Shown here in pieces: positions 36,510 to 48,720 of a stretch of DNA of 64,000 nt. Positions within the stretch are counted from its first letter, which is position 1, and each line of letters begins with the position of its first letter. Under the pieces are notes generated by a model that had not been told where the DNA came from, ran no database searches, and was given only the letters and a program-made list of their open reading frames with translations. This stretch comes from Stictocephala bisonia. Lineage: Eukaryota; Arthropoda; Insecta; Hemiptera; Membracidae. The position numbers and the translations under genes were made by a program. The stretch covers positions 325,001 to 389,000 of the forward strand of contig JAQJVL010000527.1 in assembly GCA_035578905.1 (NCBI GenBank), in the 5' to 3' direction.

Positions 36510-36895
36510 ACATTCTTACATATGAGACGTCGACACAACGTTGTTGGTATTTTCAGGCGAATATGAATGGTTGTATGAGTGTGGATGAGTGTAGTCTGGT
36601 TACTAACTGAGTTCAACTGTTCTTCAGAAAGGGCAATTTATTAATAGCCTAACAGCCTGGGCAACTAAGGGACCTACAGCTTTACGTGGAATCCGAACCA
36701 CCTAGAGCTGGTCTGATTTTTCAGCTAATTGACAAGCCTGATACTCAGTTATCTCCCCCACACAACATCCGTACAATGATTACCACCCAACGTGGACACC
36801 CCAGACTTCTCTAGTAGTGTCCACGCCGATAGCAACCATCAAGCGGACGCCATGGTTCGGACCGATCATCCAACCTTTTACCTACAATCTCCCAA
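36510..36895 (-). mobile_element. SINE-A copy 5
   Basis: On the minus strand it runs from AGTGTTTGGGAGATTGTAGG through GCTATCGGCGTGGACACTAC, the B-box-like GGTGGTTCGGATTCCACG, and CCCTTTCTGAAGAACAG to the tail. It lacks the extreme 5' A-box head but is otherwise nearly complete and close in sequence to copy 2. Confidence 0.86.
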
Positions 36896-38005
36896 ACACT
36901 TTTTTTGTCAATTCACTTCAACTTAATAAATTTGTTCTGTCACCCCAAAAAATTTTCCCCATTCACTGTGGTATTCCTTATCCGCTAGGAATCCGATATC
37001 GCTGGCCTTATCTTATCGCTTTCCAAGAACTTACACATGGAGAGAGCATTCAGCGGTAAGTCAATCATTGGATTTACCAGTTTGTGATCAACTTTAGTAG
37101 CTACTTAACCTAACCTGACCATAATTACGATAAAAAAGTAGTGGTAGTAACGGAAAATGTCCCAAAGAGAATTTTATACCTAGCGCCATGTGTGTTGCTA
37201 AAACCAGTGGAATATTTAGCAGTATAAAATATTTAAAAAAAACTATTAAAAAATTGTTCTACTTATTTTTATAGCTGAAACAAATTATGTTTACTCTGGC
37301 ACCTATTTACAAAGTATTTTGTCAAGTTGGTTTATTCATTTCAACTTAACATTAAATATACAAGCCACACAAGTGTAATTTTTGTTGGTATTCCATTTTG
37401 GTAAGACAACATGTCACAATGATTATTCAATATTACGAACACAATTTACTTAAGATACGCCTAAATTAACTATACATCAATACTGAGGACTTACATAACA
37501 AAAATGAACTGAGGCAATGTTATTTCTCTTGAAATGGGAGTTTAGGTTCAGTATTCAGAATTCAATATACCTAGGTAGATGTCTTAAATAATTTAGTATT
37601 GGTCATTTTAGTATGTGAATTTTGACTGTGAATGTCAAATTGTAAATTTTGGTTGTGAATTTTAGAATGTGAATTGTATACTTCTGTGAAATAAATATCT
37701 TATGTTCTATTCCACACTCAGAAGCATCAATACTACAAGACAAAATTCATAAATAAAGAAATAAAAGTCATACAATAAGATCATATGTGTTTGGCAGTTT
37801 GTGAAGAAAAATCATTCTCATAACAAATCATATTATAGAAAAACTACCTAAATCTCTTCAAAATCACATGAGGTCTTGGCTCTTAAAATGATTTTTGTAT
37901 TACTAATTCTGATATTGAATTTGATTAAACAAGTTGTTACACATGTTTACTAATCCATCAATAACTTTTTTTTATTCTGTATAATATCATAACAATTTCC
38001 TCAAG
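36896..38005. other. No gene seen; GC-richer frame next to SINE-A copy 5
   Basis: The stretch 36,930-37,057 is less AT-rich than its flanks and ends in CAGCGGTAAGTC, which would be a good splice donor on the plus strand, but the encoded peptide is not recognisable. The rest is AT-rich. Confidence 0.35.
37971..37976 (-). promoter_or_regulatory. Possible polyadenylation signal for the 38-kb exon
   Basis: AATAAA on the minus strand, about 30 bases past the stop of the candidate exon at 38.0-38.2 kb, a typical spacing for a short 3' end. Confidence 0.35.
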
Positions 38006-38185
38006 TCAGTCATCAGGTGAAATTGATAATTTATCAACTAATTTTCTTAAACGATTTTCAGTAATTTTTGTTAGAGATATAAATTCCTCCTTTTCTGCCG
38101 ACGTTCTTCCCAATCTTCTAAAACAACTGTTACATCTTTGCATATGGAAGGTAGCCAAGAAGCCACAAACCTTTATACATAATAA
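38006..38185 (-). CDS. Candidate terminal exon of an unrecognised protein
   Basis: On the minus strand the acceptor-like GGGAGAATGCAG precedes an open frame encoding LLCIKVCGFLATFHMQRCNS, then CFRRLGRTSAEKEEFISLTK, then ITENRLRKLVDKLSISPDD and TGA. It is rich in Lys, Arg and Glu and has a CxxC pair (RCNSCF) that could belong to a small zinc-binding module, followed by an amphipathic helical segment. An AATAAA lies about 30 bases beyond the stop. I do not recognise the family. It may be the last exon of a host gene or the end of a transposon-encoded protein; a chance frame is less likely given the charged composition in such AT-rich DNA. Confidence 0.35.
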   Translation of the reverse strand, partial: LLCIKVCGFLATFHMQRCNSCFRRLGRTSAEKEEFISLTKITENRLRKLVDKLSISPDD

Positions 38186-38191
38186 CTGCAT

Positions 38192-39829
38192 TCTCCCAAG
38201 CCTTTGAGAAGGCTGCTTATTGGAGACGGTTATAATTTATTCATCCCATAATTATGACCTTAAACATTTCACGATGAAAACCAAACTAACCAAACTTTTG
38301 TGTCTTTCTTATGTTTTTTGTATCATTGCATCAGCTGATTGAAGTAAATTATTAAATTAATGCTAATTTTACTCTTGTGGAAATAATGAAACGTCGAGGG
38401 GCCTGTTTCACCAATTAGAATTGGAATTTTGAGAAATCCTTTCTTAGTGGACCTCTATGATACCAGAGCTAACTTCACTCCAAATTGGATTGGAGTTATT
38501 TTCGAGGGTCCAGTTCAGTGGTTCCGAAGATTTTGTGATAAGTAAGTACATAGTTTTTGGATTTTATATATACATGTTCTGATCGATAAAGTTGTTTTAA
38601 TGTTCTTGATAATAGGGACTCGTATATTGGTGTGTTGTTTAATTTACTGAAAGCATTGGACGATGTATCCAATAACATTATTCTTCGGAGTCTTCATGTA
38701 ATCAATGTACAAGAAATTGCCAAATGGTGGTTTACTTCTTTTTTGAGCCAGATAAGTCAGGCTGTGGAAATACCATATGATAATTGAACTCCAAAGTGGT
38801 GTTTTTTGGACATTCAGTTTGTGAAGACTGGTGTGCTTTAAGGTTTCGTTTTGGTGTCATTGTTGTTTATTTTTTATATAAAGTATTTTAAATGGATATT
38901 GATACTTTCAATTTATTTTTGAGCTGATTTATTCTTTTTGCAAACAAAACTTCCATTGAAATAGAACATCAATTTCGGAAGTCCTTGCAGATTATGACAA
39001 CGGACAGTTCGTGAAATTCTGGACCATTTTTCTGTGGTTTAAAGAGATGGACTGTCTAAAAATGTTACCATACTTTTCCAATTAAAAAAAGTTATATTGA
39101 TGTTGACTTGAAAAATAATGTATAAAAATGTATTTTGCCGAAAACTCCTTCACGTAAATCGACCATCATTATTAACTTTGTAATATAGCCATGTAAAGTT
39201 AGAAATAACTCATGTATGATCGAGAAAACTGCTCAAAACAAATGGGGTTTAACGATGATAGACGATGTTTTCATCCAGGCTAACATCATTCAAAAGACTT
39301 CCAGGCTTAAAACACGACAATTCATTACCATTACAACACCTTACGTATATATGTAGATAGTTAGTTGGGTATACATTTTGAAACGTGTTCTAGACCCAAG
39401 TTTTTTTTGTTACCTTCCACCTATATATAAACAAATAAAATTAGAGTGTTCAATAACTACATGTATGTAATGAGCTGGTAAAAAATATAAAAATGGTATA
39501 TGACAATCAATACCTTATTAAATTTTATTGATCAATCTTTTTTACAATTATTAATGTGACCGACTTTGTGTGAGCGTGAAGTTAATAAATCAAAGAATAT
39601 AAAACGTTGTTTACCAACATTGATCGTAAGATATTTTTATAATTTCATGTTCGTATTATATTTATTGTGGCATGACTTCTTACATTTTTATAACTAATTT
39701 TAGTAATACGTAATAAAATGTAGGCTGTGAAACATTTACTTTCAAATACAAACGCTAACAGCCTAAATAATTATTTTCTATATAAGTGATTGGGAATATC
39801 TTTAATATTATCTCGACAATAAAACGAAA
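38192..39829. other. No gene seen; possible MITE end at about 38,400
   Basis: GGGGCCTGTTTCACCAAT at about 38,398 looks like the terminus of an insect MITE family, but no matching inverted end was found downstream. Confidence 0.4.
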
Positions 39830-40197
39830 CATTGGTTGTATAACAAGTACATTTAAAGAAGAAAAGATTTAACCAAAAACATAGTTAGCCACATGCTACA
39901 GTCCTAATTATCTGCAGGCAAATAACTTGATTACTCTCTCCAACAACTCCATTAACCTGACTCACTATTTAGCAAAACATTGGTTGTATAACAAGTATAT
40001 TTAAAGAAGAAAAGATTTAACCAAAAACATAGTTAGCCATACTACAGTCCTAATTATCTGCAGGCAAACAACTTAATTACTCTCTACAACAACAACTCCA
40101 TTAACCTGACTCACTATTTAACACAACCCTTGAATAGTTAACCAGTTACATACTTTGGGATTTGTTAACTTTTCTTCTCTTCCACTATACGAGTACA
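39830..40197 (+). repeat. Interspersed repeat family E, copy 2, tandemly duplicated
   Basis: Two adjacent units, starting at about 39,831 and 39,976, each begin ATTGGTTGTATAACAAGTA and contain ACATAGTTAGCCA and CTGCAGGCAAA. The second unit retains the full 3' end (AACACAACCCTTGAATAGTT) shared with copy 1 at 31.7 kb. Confidence 0.85.
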
Positions 40198-41264
40198 TCC
40201 TCAATAACGGTTCAGAATCTGCTGCTTGACCAAGTGATTTACAACCGAATAAAGTAGTACGAGTATATTCAAGTAAGCAGTGCCCTTATCAAATTACGAA
40301 TACATATCTAAAATATTTGGTATCTTGTAAAACTATACCTGGAGCTTCCATAGTCAATTTTGAAGTTTGAACCTTTCCAAATATCTCCTGGACAGTAGTA
40401 GGTTGAGCGGGTTCAAGCAGGTCTTGACAGCCTTCAAATATAAATTCTTATCTCTAAAACAAATATCTTATAGGTTATTTACAAGTTATAATAATACGAC
40501 AAATTATTAAATGTACTCGATCAAATGTTGAGAATTAATGTCCACTATAACCACACATCAAACGTTAATTTTTAAAGTAATTTGTTATAAAATGGTACAT
40601 GTCAGAAACAGAAATGTAAGCAGGCAATTTATTTAGTAAAATATTTATGTTTTTATTCTAATTTGTGTTGGTCCTTCATTTTACGAAAGTAAGTTACTGA
40701 TTTCTACATAGCAAAATCCAACATTGTGTTTCATGAAACTTGTTTATAAAATGTAAATATTTATCTGTAACATTTGTCAGATAAAAACTGAGATATTTTT
40801 AGTTTTAGGCCTTTAAGATACTTTGTATGTGTTTAGTTAAACGTGAATGTATATTAAATAAGATTATTATATGTTGCACCATATTATGTAACTCAATATA
40901 ACGCTAATGTATTATTTGGCGCTTTAAAACTACGAAACAGCCGTGAGCGGATAAATTGCCTGGAACGCGATCAAAGGGACTCGGGTAAGTGGATTTCCAG
41001 GGTGGGTATTTAAGTATGTACTTTATATAATACGCCAATTTGTTTTGTAAAGACAAGACTGAATAATTTATGCTTAATACAGCAAAAATATTTAAAATAT
41101 TTGTGTTGGTAGCAATAATAATTGTAAATATCTGTTCTAAATCTAGTTTATCTTACATATTTACATATATTTTGCAAAAAAAGTTTTATAGTAATATCAC
41201 TGAAAATATAACTGTTTGATAATTTATCCATCACTTATATGAATCAGTCATTTATAGATTAATA
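40198..41264. other. AT-rich DNA, no gene seen
   Basis: No feature recognised. Confidence 0.5.
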
Positions 41265-41723
41265 CAAGATGGAAAAAAATATGGAAACGCTTTCACAACA
41301 ATGTTATACTTTTCCATGGATAATTTGATCATTTAATTTTTTTAATACAATTGTGTTTCATAAACTATAGTTTCTGATCTTACTAATTTATTTGTAACCG
41401 TTAAACAGCGGAGAAATAATATGTTCAAATTAACTACTTTGAATTTCAAATTACCGCTACTCTGGAAATAGTAAACCTTATGAAGTCCGGTTTGTGGCAA
41501 TTAATTTATCTTGAATAGACCTTTCATTTTATACCAAACTCAACATAGGCTATCGTTGAGGATTTTCATGCAACTCCTCGTGGCCCGTCCCCCTGAAAAG
41601 ATGAAAGGCCGCTAATGATGTCAAAAAGTGTGTTCTTTTAACCATGATCATGTACAAGATTTTACTATTACAAGTGAAGTCTTTAAAAAGTTGTAAAGGC
41701 GTTTCCAAATTTTTTTCACCCTG
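41265..41723. mobile_element. Mariner-type MITE, copy 2 (459 bp)
   Basis: It begins CAAGATGGAAAAAAATATGG (a mutated form of copy 1's end), with AAACGCTTTCACAACAA, and ends GTTTCCAAATTTTTTTCACC then CTG. TA lies on both sides (41,263-41,264 and 41,724-41,725), the expected target duplication. The interior is collinear with copy 1 at 11.7 kb. Confidence 0.92.
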
Positions 41724-41725
41724 TA

Positions 41726-42599
41726 TAGCGTGAACCCTGTATATTTGTATTTATCTGTATACTATCAATATTAAATACAGATAAATGAAAAATATTGCTT
41801 TTCAAAATACATAGATTAGTTAATTGTACGTGCATGCGTATTTTGGGTAGGTAAATACCAATGTACGTGTAAGAGGTTGACTTCATGCTGCCAAAAACAC
41901 CAGTTATACTAAAATTATACCTCCCAAAATATTTGTAAGAAGACATTGAGCCCTTTCACCAGTATTAAAGGCCCGAATAAAGTAAGCTATGTTAGCTGCA
42001 TTGATTGTACACATAGATTCTGTTGTATAGTCAAAAGAGACAAGAGTCTCATTCTGGCTAAATTTAAAGTTGTCGAACTCAAACTAAGTGTGTTTAACGG
42101 CGTGATGGCTCTGTAGCAAAAGTGGGGTCGATGGTCAAGCTCACTAACCTCGACCATCGTTTACCCTCACTAACAGTGGAGGTAAAAATGATTAGGGAAC
42201 CTTTTTTAGAGCAATAGAATATTTATCAAGTAGTAGTGAATAAACGGAAACAAAAAAGTAGTAATAGTGGAATTAACGTAAAAGATCCTTTGAATCAATT
42301 CTAGACAAACATTCAGGGATTGAAAAATGCTCACTATCATTACGTTTTTGTTAAGTGAGTGCCACTTACTGTAACTAGTGTTGTTGTAGTGTACATTCCA
42401 TAATCTAAGCCTAAGTGAACCCGATTTAAAGTAATCAGATCTCGTTTAAAATAGCATAAATGTCAAAATATTACATTTACCTATTCTTTCATAACTAAAT
42501 ACAGTAATAGCAATGTATCAATTCCCCATTTTGAGATTTAAATATGATTCCTATAAATTAAATCGAAGTTGTTTATTATGCCAATATGTATATGGTGTG
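41726..42599. other. AT-rich DNA, no gene seen
   Basis: A small inverted sequence (GTCGATGGT and CCTCGACCATCG) lies at about 42,127-42,160; otherwise nothing is recognised. Confidence 0.45.
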
Positions 42600-43510
42600 A
42601 AATATGACTGTTTCCATATTTTATAACACAATATTACATATTTTTTTTGTTTAATCATTTTGAGAAGTGTAAATTGCTTTGTACATTTAAGGAGAACAGT
42701 AAGTTTTCTCAGTGTATTCAAATAAATATTTATGCACGATAATGGGTACTTGCTGAGAACGTATGAGTGTGGTCATAATTAGGTTATCCATTCCTAGATA
42801 TTTACGGATAAAAAAGTCACAACATCATTATGTAAAAGTAATGGGCTTGTCAGTACATACATTAGTTGTAAACTTCAGGGGATTATAATATGACATCGAA
42901 CCATGATGTTTTTCCAAATTTATTTCCATTGCGGCTACAAGGTAGAGGGTGAGGAGAAAAATGTCACTTGATCCTTAATGTACGTGACAATGATACTCGG
43001 CAGAGATCAATTGGACAACGATTTATTACGAAATTTAAATTACCATGAAATCTTGAGCATGTATAAGGTCTAAGGTTTAGTTATTTTATATTTGTTTTCT
43101 ATGTAAAACCATATTATAAATGAAATCAACATTTAGGCTTAATTATATGGACAGTAATCGATAATCAATTTAGTATCCATTATTAAGTATTGAACATTTT
43201 TTCCGTCAATAAAAGAGAGAAGTCTTGAATATTCCATCCACAAGCTCTCTAAGAATTACCTCAGAGCCTAGTGGCGTGTTTCTGAATTTAAATGAGGCAT
43301 CGAGGAAATAAGAGTATTAGAAAGGGTGAGAATTCAAAACCTTATGACTTGATTTTCAGGCTCCTTGCTTTAGATGAATACAGCAGAAAATAAATTAAAA
43401 TAGTTATATAATACAGCAATAGTTCAGAATAGTTCAATTCTGTAAGGGTTTTCTATCCTTAGAGATTCCAATAATGAGCCTCATCTACCCCCGTAATTCT
43501 TCTACCCCTT
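42600..43510 (+). repeat. Repeat X, direct copy outside the inverted repeat
   Basis: Collinear with 55,920-57,140, sharing TTTACGGATAAA, AATGGGCTTGTCAGTACATA, GATTATAATATGACATCGAA, GCAGAGATCAATT, ATTCCATCCACAAGCT, ATTACCTCAGAGCCTAGT and CAGGCTCCTTGCTTTAGA. A third, inverted and partial copy is at 53,890-54,182. No coding frame was found. It is either a transposon or part of a segmental duplication. Confidence 0.88.
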
Positions 43511-44651
43511 CTCAACTTTATTTCGTAAACCTTTATACATTTCCTGCAGTAAAATGTTAACAATTTTTTATTACATTAACACTACATATATTACACATTT
43601 TATGTTTGTTCTTTTACTTAGAATTGTTTTGTTTTACCTGATTAATAAATATAAAAATAACCAGTAATAAACAAATAAATATGTACAGTATATAAAGTAA
43701 AAAACAACTAACCTCTTTTAATGTGTATGGTGGAATACTTAAACATGTTTCATTTTTATGTAAAGACCATATTTCTACATTCCATCCCAACTATATAACG
43801 ACATACTCGTATTAAAGGCTTTAATACAGAAAAACATCGTATTTGGATACAGTAACACGATAATTCATACAACGCAGTGGCGTCTCAAAACCATGGTTAT
43901 GGATGGAATGGTTATGGAGAAAACGTTGTCCCAATAAAGACAAAGTTTTTACTGAGATAATCGTCTAGAATAAACGATGGTACGAGGGACAACGCAGGAA
44001 ACCATAAAGTCTTATGTATGATCTCATGAATGTCTCGAATCTATCTGAGTGCGAAGTTAGATCATTCTTCATGTAAACGTATTCTGTTTGGTTCAACATC
44101 ACTAAATTTAATACGGAGTAAATTTAAAGTTTAACATTATGAAATTTCCAGTTTAAAGAACAATGTAATATCTATGTAAATGTTCTTGATTCTATTTGAA
44201 TGAGATGTCTAGAGAAAGAAGAACACTTAAATACACTCAGGTTTCCTGTAAAAGTGCCTCTCTTGGCACTCAATAATACATCTAATTGCATTATACATGG
44301 TCGTTATGGAACAATCGATTTTTCTATTTCCGAATAGTTTGATCGATGAATAATTTAATACTAATATTCTTTATGTCTAATTATTAGCTAACTTTATATT
44401 TAATCAACTATTATGACGGTGGGTGATCTTTAATATATGACGTGGGAGAATATTATAAGTATGATAAATTCAATTTACTAAGATTGGTTGAAAAAATTAC
44501 ACACATCATTGTTGGTTTACAAATATGTTGAGCATTTCTATAAGGTTACTCTAGCTTAAATTACTTGTATGTTAAATTGTATGATCTATCAGATATGTTC
44601 AAGTAGTCTATTTGAGTCCATTTTACATAATTAAATTATTGTAATAGAGTA
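43511..44651. other. AT-rich DNA, no gene seen
   Basis: No feature recognised. Confidence 0.5.
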
Positions 44652-45423
44652 TAGTACAACCTTGGTTATCCGGCCTAATGTGGTGAAGTTCAGGCCGGAT
44701 ACGATAAAGGCCGGATAAAAAATAAGTTATAAATAATTTGGTTTTTATTGGAGAAACACGTTTAGTAACTGATAACAGACAGCACGTGTAAGCGGGGCGC
44801 CTTAAATTGCATGTGACGCAACACGCTCTGCAGCTATTGTAATGAAACGAACAATGTTTACCACAATCGCCAACTTTTACGCTGCATTACAATACAATAC
44901 TAAAGATATTTAAATATACAACTGTGTTTTAATTAGACTATAAAAAGTGTTATGGTAAATGTTATGGAAATTATAAATGTTTACTCAAATATTAAATCTT
45001 ATACTTAAATTTAATTTTAATCCAGACTGAAATTTAAAAAATATGTACACTATATAAACAACAGACGGACAATGCCAAGGATGTGTACGTAAAATGAACT
45101 GTTCCACTTCATCCACTCACGAAATGGACTCTTCCGGCCAGCCACTTTGAAGAAAAGTAAACAACATTGCCACCTCGGATCTTCAGGCGCATTATTACGC
45201 AGCAACGAGCGACCGCTTGTCGAGAGAAGGTGACTAGTCAATACAGCGTCTGCAATTTGCAAAATCGAAACACTTGTGTACGACATTTGCGTTTCAAAAC
45301 TGAAAGGCTCTTTGCGATTAATTGTAATTTTATCTTGTAAATAATTTTTATTATTATTTACTTGCCAAACCGGATGACACGGACTGCCGGATAAAGCAAG
45401 GCCGGATAGTCAAGATTGTACTG
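44652..45423. mobile_element. Pogo/Tigger-type MITE, 772 bp
   Basis: The left end TAGTACAACCTTGGTTATCC and the right end GGATAGTCAAGATTGTACTG are inverted copies, flanked by TA at 44,650-44,651 and 45,424-45,425. GGCCGGATA-type motifs repeat near both ends (AGGCCGGATACGATAAAGGC; GACTGCCGGATAAAGCAAGG). The terminal motif and TA duplication fit the pogo branch of Tc1/mariner. The internal minus-strand frame of 78 codons does not resemble a pogo transposase domain, so this is a non-autonomous copy. Confidence 0.9.
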
Positions 45424-45425
45424 TA

Positions 45426-47049
45426 GTTCTTGTTTGTTTCTATTTAAACACAAGACCAGATAAAAATTAATGAAATATTAACACCATACAAGCACACTCG
45501 TGTCTATATTTAATAACTGTAGCAAACCTAATTATTTCAATAATTTAAGTATGTACAAAATAAGTTAGTCGTGCTTAGTACATAAGACAATATTGGAGTA
45601 TACGTAAAATATAAATGGATTTGTTTTTACTAGTAACTAAAATGGTATTAATTTGTTAAAATAAATGTTGTATCAATCAAATATTCTTAGTTAATTTCCA
45701 AAACCACATTGAGTAGCACATCGTAAACGAATAAATTAATTATTTAAAAAAATTATTTAAGTGAATTAGATCAATTTTACGTTTATAGTATATTTAATAA
45801 AATGTAAACATATATTTGGAAACTATACACTAATACTATTTTGCCACTTTCACACAAATACGTTGTATAATCATACATTTTATGCGTCAATTGTAACAAT
45901 TGTACAGCAGAAAAATAATATTAAACAAACAAGGATATAGTTTAATCATTTAATAAATTATAATGTATATTAGTTTTAAATAACTCTACATACATTCGAT
46001 CTTATAGTCACTCATGTATGTTTTTATATCCAGTGTTTTTGTCACATAAATCTGAAGAGGTGATGAAGTCTTGGGAACTTCTCTGCTTCACTTTCCAACA
46101 TTTCCGTATGTGTACAAAGTTTCATATGAGCAAAATAAGTTCGTTTATAAATTCTTATATTTGTGTAGCCATACACTTTTAAATGCCATCCTGGCAGTTG
46201 ATGGAAGTCTATGACAAGTCGATTTATTTTGCGTTAAATTTAATTTAATAAATTGGAATAAAACACATCGTCAAAAATGATCGGAAAAGATACGACGAAC
46301 ATAGTTCTAAACAGGAGTACTTCAAGTTAAAATGAATTAGTCATCAATCACAAACAGAACTTTGGTAAAAGACAATGGCAGTCGTTGACGAACAATACCA
46401 ACTGATTCGGTACTTTACAAAGATAACAATACAAATGTTGTTTGGTTATTATGTATCTTTAAAGATAAAAGTACATCTACTCTTAAAAATGTATGCAATC
46501 CCACTATAAGTATTTGGCTTGCCAATATTAATGAAGGCAATAGGCTGTCTAGGCAACATTCCTAGGTTCTAAGCTCGGTGAATAACAATGAGTGAACTTA
46601 CACTATAACCCTCTTGTTTCTTCTATATTTCGGAAGAAAATTTTAGCGTAAGTTTTTTTTATAAGTATTAGACAGTTTTGACGACATGATTACATTATTA
46701 CACGTAATAGTAATAACACGTGTAATTACACGTGTAATACCCATATGTTAGATACTGTAGTCTGTCTTCGTTGCTGTTAAAGTAGCACTGATAAATATTG
46801 AGAAAGACGATAATTTTTCCATTTTTCATCTCACTTGTTGACACTAATTTTTTCAGACTGTCATACTGTAATCAATCGCCTGAAAGAATAGTAATTTTTC
46901 TACAGCAGCTAGTCAACAAATAATGTATGAAAAACATGTTTGTGTCTTATGTGTGTTTATATTGTTTAGTCAACAGATTATTGTCAAATCGTTATTACAA
47001 TAAACAAAAACTGTAATTTGCTTTTGACAACTTTGACTACCACCAATGG
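45426..47049. other. AT-rich DNA, no gene seen
   Basis: The only structured site is the 20-bp palindrome at 46,716-46,735. Confidence 0.5.
46716..46735. other. Perfect 20-bp palindrome with two CACGTG sites
   Basis: ACACGTGTAATTACACGTGT is its own reverse complement and contains two E-box-type CACGTG cores 10 bp apart, preceded by a related ATTACACGTAAT. It could be a binding site for dimeric basic helix-loop-helix proteins; this is inferred from sequence only. Confidence 0.6.
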
Positions 47050-47383
47050 CTTAGGAAATAAGGCTGTCTATAATGTTCAAAAACTACCAAAAAATTTCTC
47101 ATTTGTAGCATTGAATATAAAAATTCATACGATCTTTTGATTAAGCATTAAACATGTTTTTGTACATATAAAAATGAAGCTCAAGCCGTATATTAATGTT
47201 AATTTTTAAACTGTGGAAATGATTCCTTTGTACAACTAAAGAACGAATGAAAATGGAATATATGCGCTAAAAGCATAGATTGAATTGAAAACCCTCATCT
47301 GTTTTTCATCAGCGTATATTTATAAACATTAAACAACCTCAGACGTGTGCATTCCTTAGCACAATCACAGAATCATACGTGTT

Positions 47384-47738
47384 TATTTATTTATTTATTT
47401 TTATTTATTTATTCATAAGACGCCGATCGTCAAGATATGGGCGAATATGGATTTCGAATGAGTGTGATGAGTGTTGATGAGCGAATGTAGTCATTGTTAC
47501 AAACTAAGGCCGACTATTCCTTAGAAAGTGTCATTAATTAATAGCCCAATGACAAATGAACAGCCGGTGGTTATCAGCTGATCCTTCTCAAAATGTATTA
47601 TGACTCTGATTGGGATCGAACTGACAACCTTTAGCACATGAAGCTGGGATTGAACCAACTACGCTACCGACCAATTGTTTTGTCAGATAGGGCCTTAAGC
47701 TAAACGTGGCTAAATTACAACTGCAGCAACTGACCTGA
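47384..47738 (-). mobile_element. SINE-A copy 6, inserted in the left arm only
   Basis: On the minus strand the family tail (CCATATTCGCCCATATCTTG, GACGATCGGCGTCTTATG) ends in a run of AAAT units. The head side carries tRNA-like GGTAGCGTAGTTGGTTCAAT and GGTTGTCAGTTCGATCCC, so this copy has a somewhat different tRNA part. Similar short sequences, ACAGAATCATACGTG and ACAGAAGCATTATGT, flank it and are probably the decayed target duplication. The right arm has an uninterrupted site near 63,670. Confidence 0.75.
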
Positions 47739-48494
47739 TACAGAAGCATTATGTTCAATTGTCCTTAGACTAAAAAAATAATTAACAATTTTATGCAGAG
47801 TATGTGATCTATTGAAAAAGATGACTTCTAATTATAAAAACATATTTATTATATGGCTGAAACTTTAAGTGTTTAACTAATCCACAGGCAAATGATACAA
47901 AATATTAGCTTTAATATGAATAGACAGAATCAAAAAAAAACTGCATTTCAAAATTTGTAGAACGGAGAAATAAAATAAAGTTTAGAATCCTTAAAATTCT
48001 AATATATGTGTTATTTTGTTTTTAGAATGGTTGATGTTGTTTATAATTTAAACGATTGAAAGTCTGAGCTAAACTAACATAATGAAAAGTCCAATATGAC
48101 AGTGTAGATATACCATTAGCCATAAAGTATTTAAATAAATATTTTACTAAATTTTACGAAACAATTTACAATATTTGTTAGAAGAATTATTATGATAGGT
48201 TATTTATTATTTACCAATTATAAAACGAATCAAATATTAAATATGTCACACGTTCACTCAATAATTAGAGTAGGATACAGCGTAAATATAAAATAAACAA
48301 TGTCTTATTGTCCTTAATAGTTCGGGATAAATAGATTAGTAGCATCTATGTGTATTTGTACGTCTTTAATGTTTAGATAAATTTATAGTAAAACAGGCAG
48401 AACACAGTTATTGAACCTTGTCGTGTGTATTCAAGTGGGTAACGGCCTCTACCTAGTAGCTGGTAACGGCCTCTGGGTAGCTCTAGCCTAGGTA

Positions 48495-48720
48495 AAGGCC
48501 TATAATGTTTATAGATCAGCCATTGGCATACAATTTGCTGACCATAAATCGTGAACGGTTGTAACTTTAGGCAATTACTCAGCCAGAATGGTTCATTAGC
48601 GGATACATCCTGTTGGAGTATGTTAACCAAAGTGGTTCACTGTTAAATTACTACTGGACTGATTCACTAACTAGTTAACATCACTTGTAGAAGATTTGTC
48701 TACTAGCTTATATTTGACGC
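48495..48720. other. Highly conserved inverted-repeat core, left copy
   Basis: Ungapped comparison with 62,775-63,002 by eye finds six differences over about 227 bp, while sequence on the outer side is only around 70 percent similar. The minus strand has an open frame through it, but all three differences checked within the frame change an amino acid, so coding constraint is not supported. In the left copy a short GGTAACGGCCTCT duplication abuts the block. Confidence 0.85.

Noticed and set aside
36817..37059. 80-codon plus-strand frame ending at a good donor sequence
   Set aside because: Half of it is antisense to SINE-A copy 5, and the remainder has no recognisable homology; the donor could be chance.
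38398..38700. MITE starting GGGGCCTGTTTCACCAAT
   Set aside because: No matching inverted terminus was found downstream, so the boundaries cannot be supported.
45050..45286. 78-codon frame in the pogo-like MITE as a transposase remnant
   Set aside because: No helix-turn-helix or DDE motif is visible, and the element has the size of an internally deleted MITE.
48373..48630. 85-codon frame in the conserved inverted-repeat core as a real gene
   Set aside because: The differences from the right-arm copy that fall in the frame are amino-acid changing, and the right copy does not keep the same C-terminal end.
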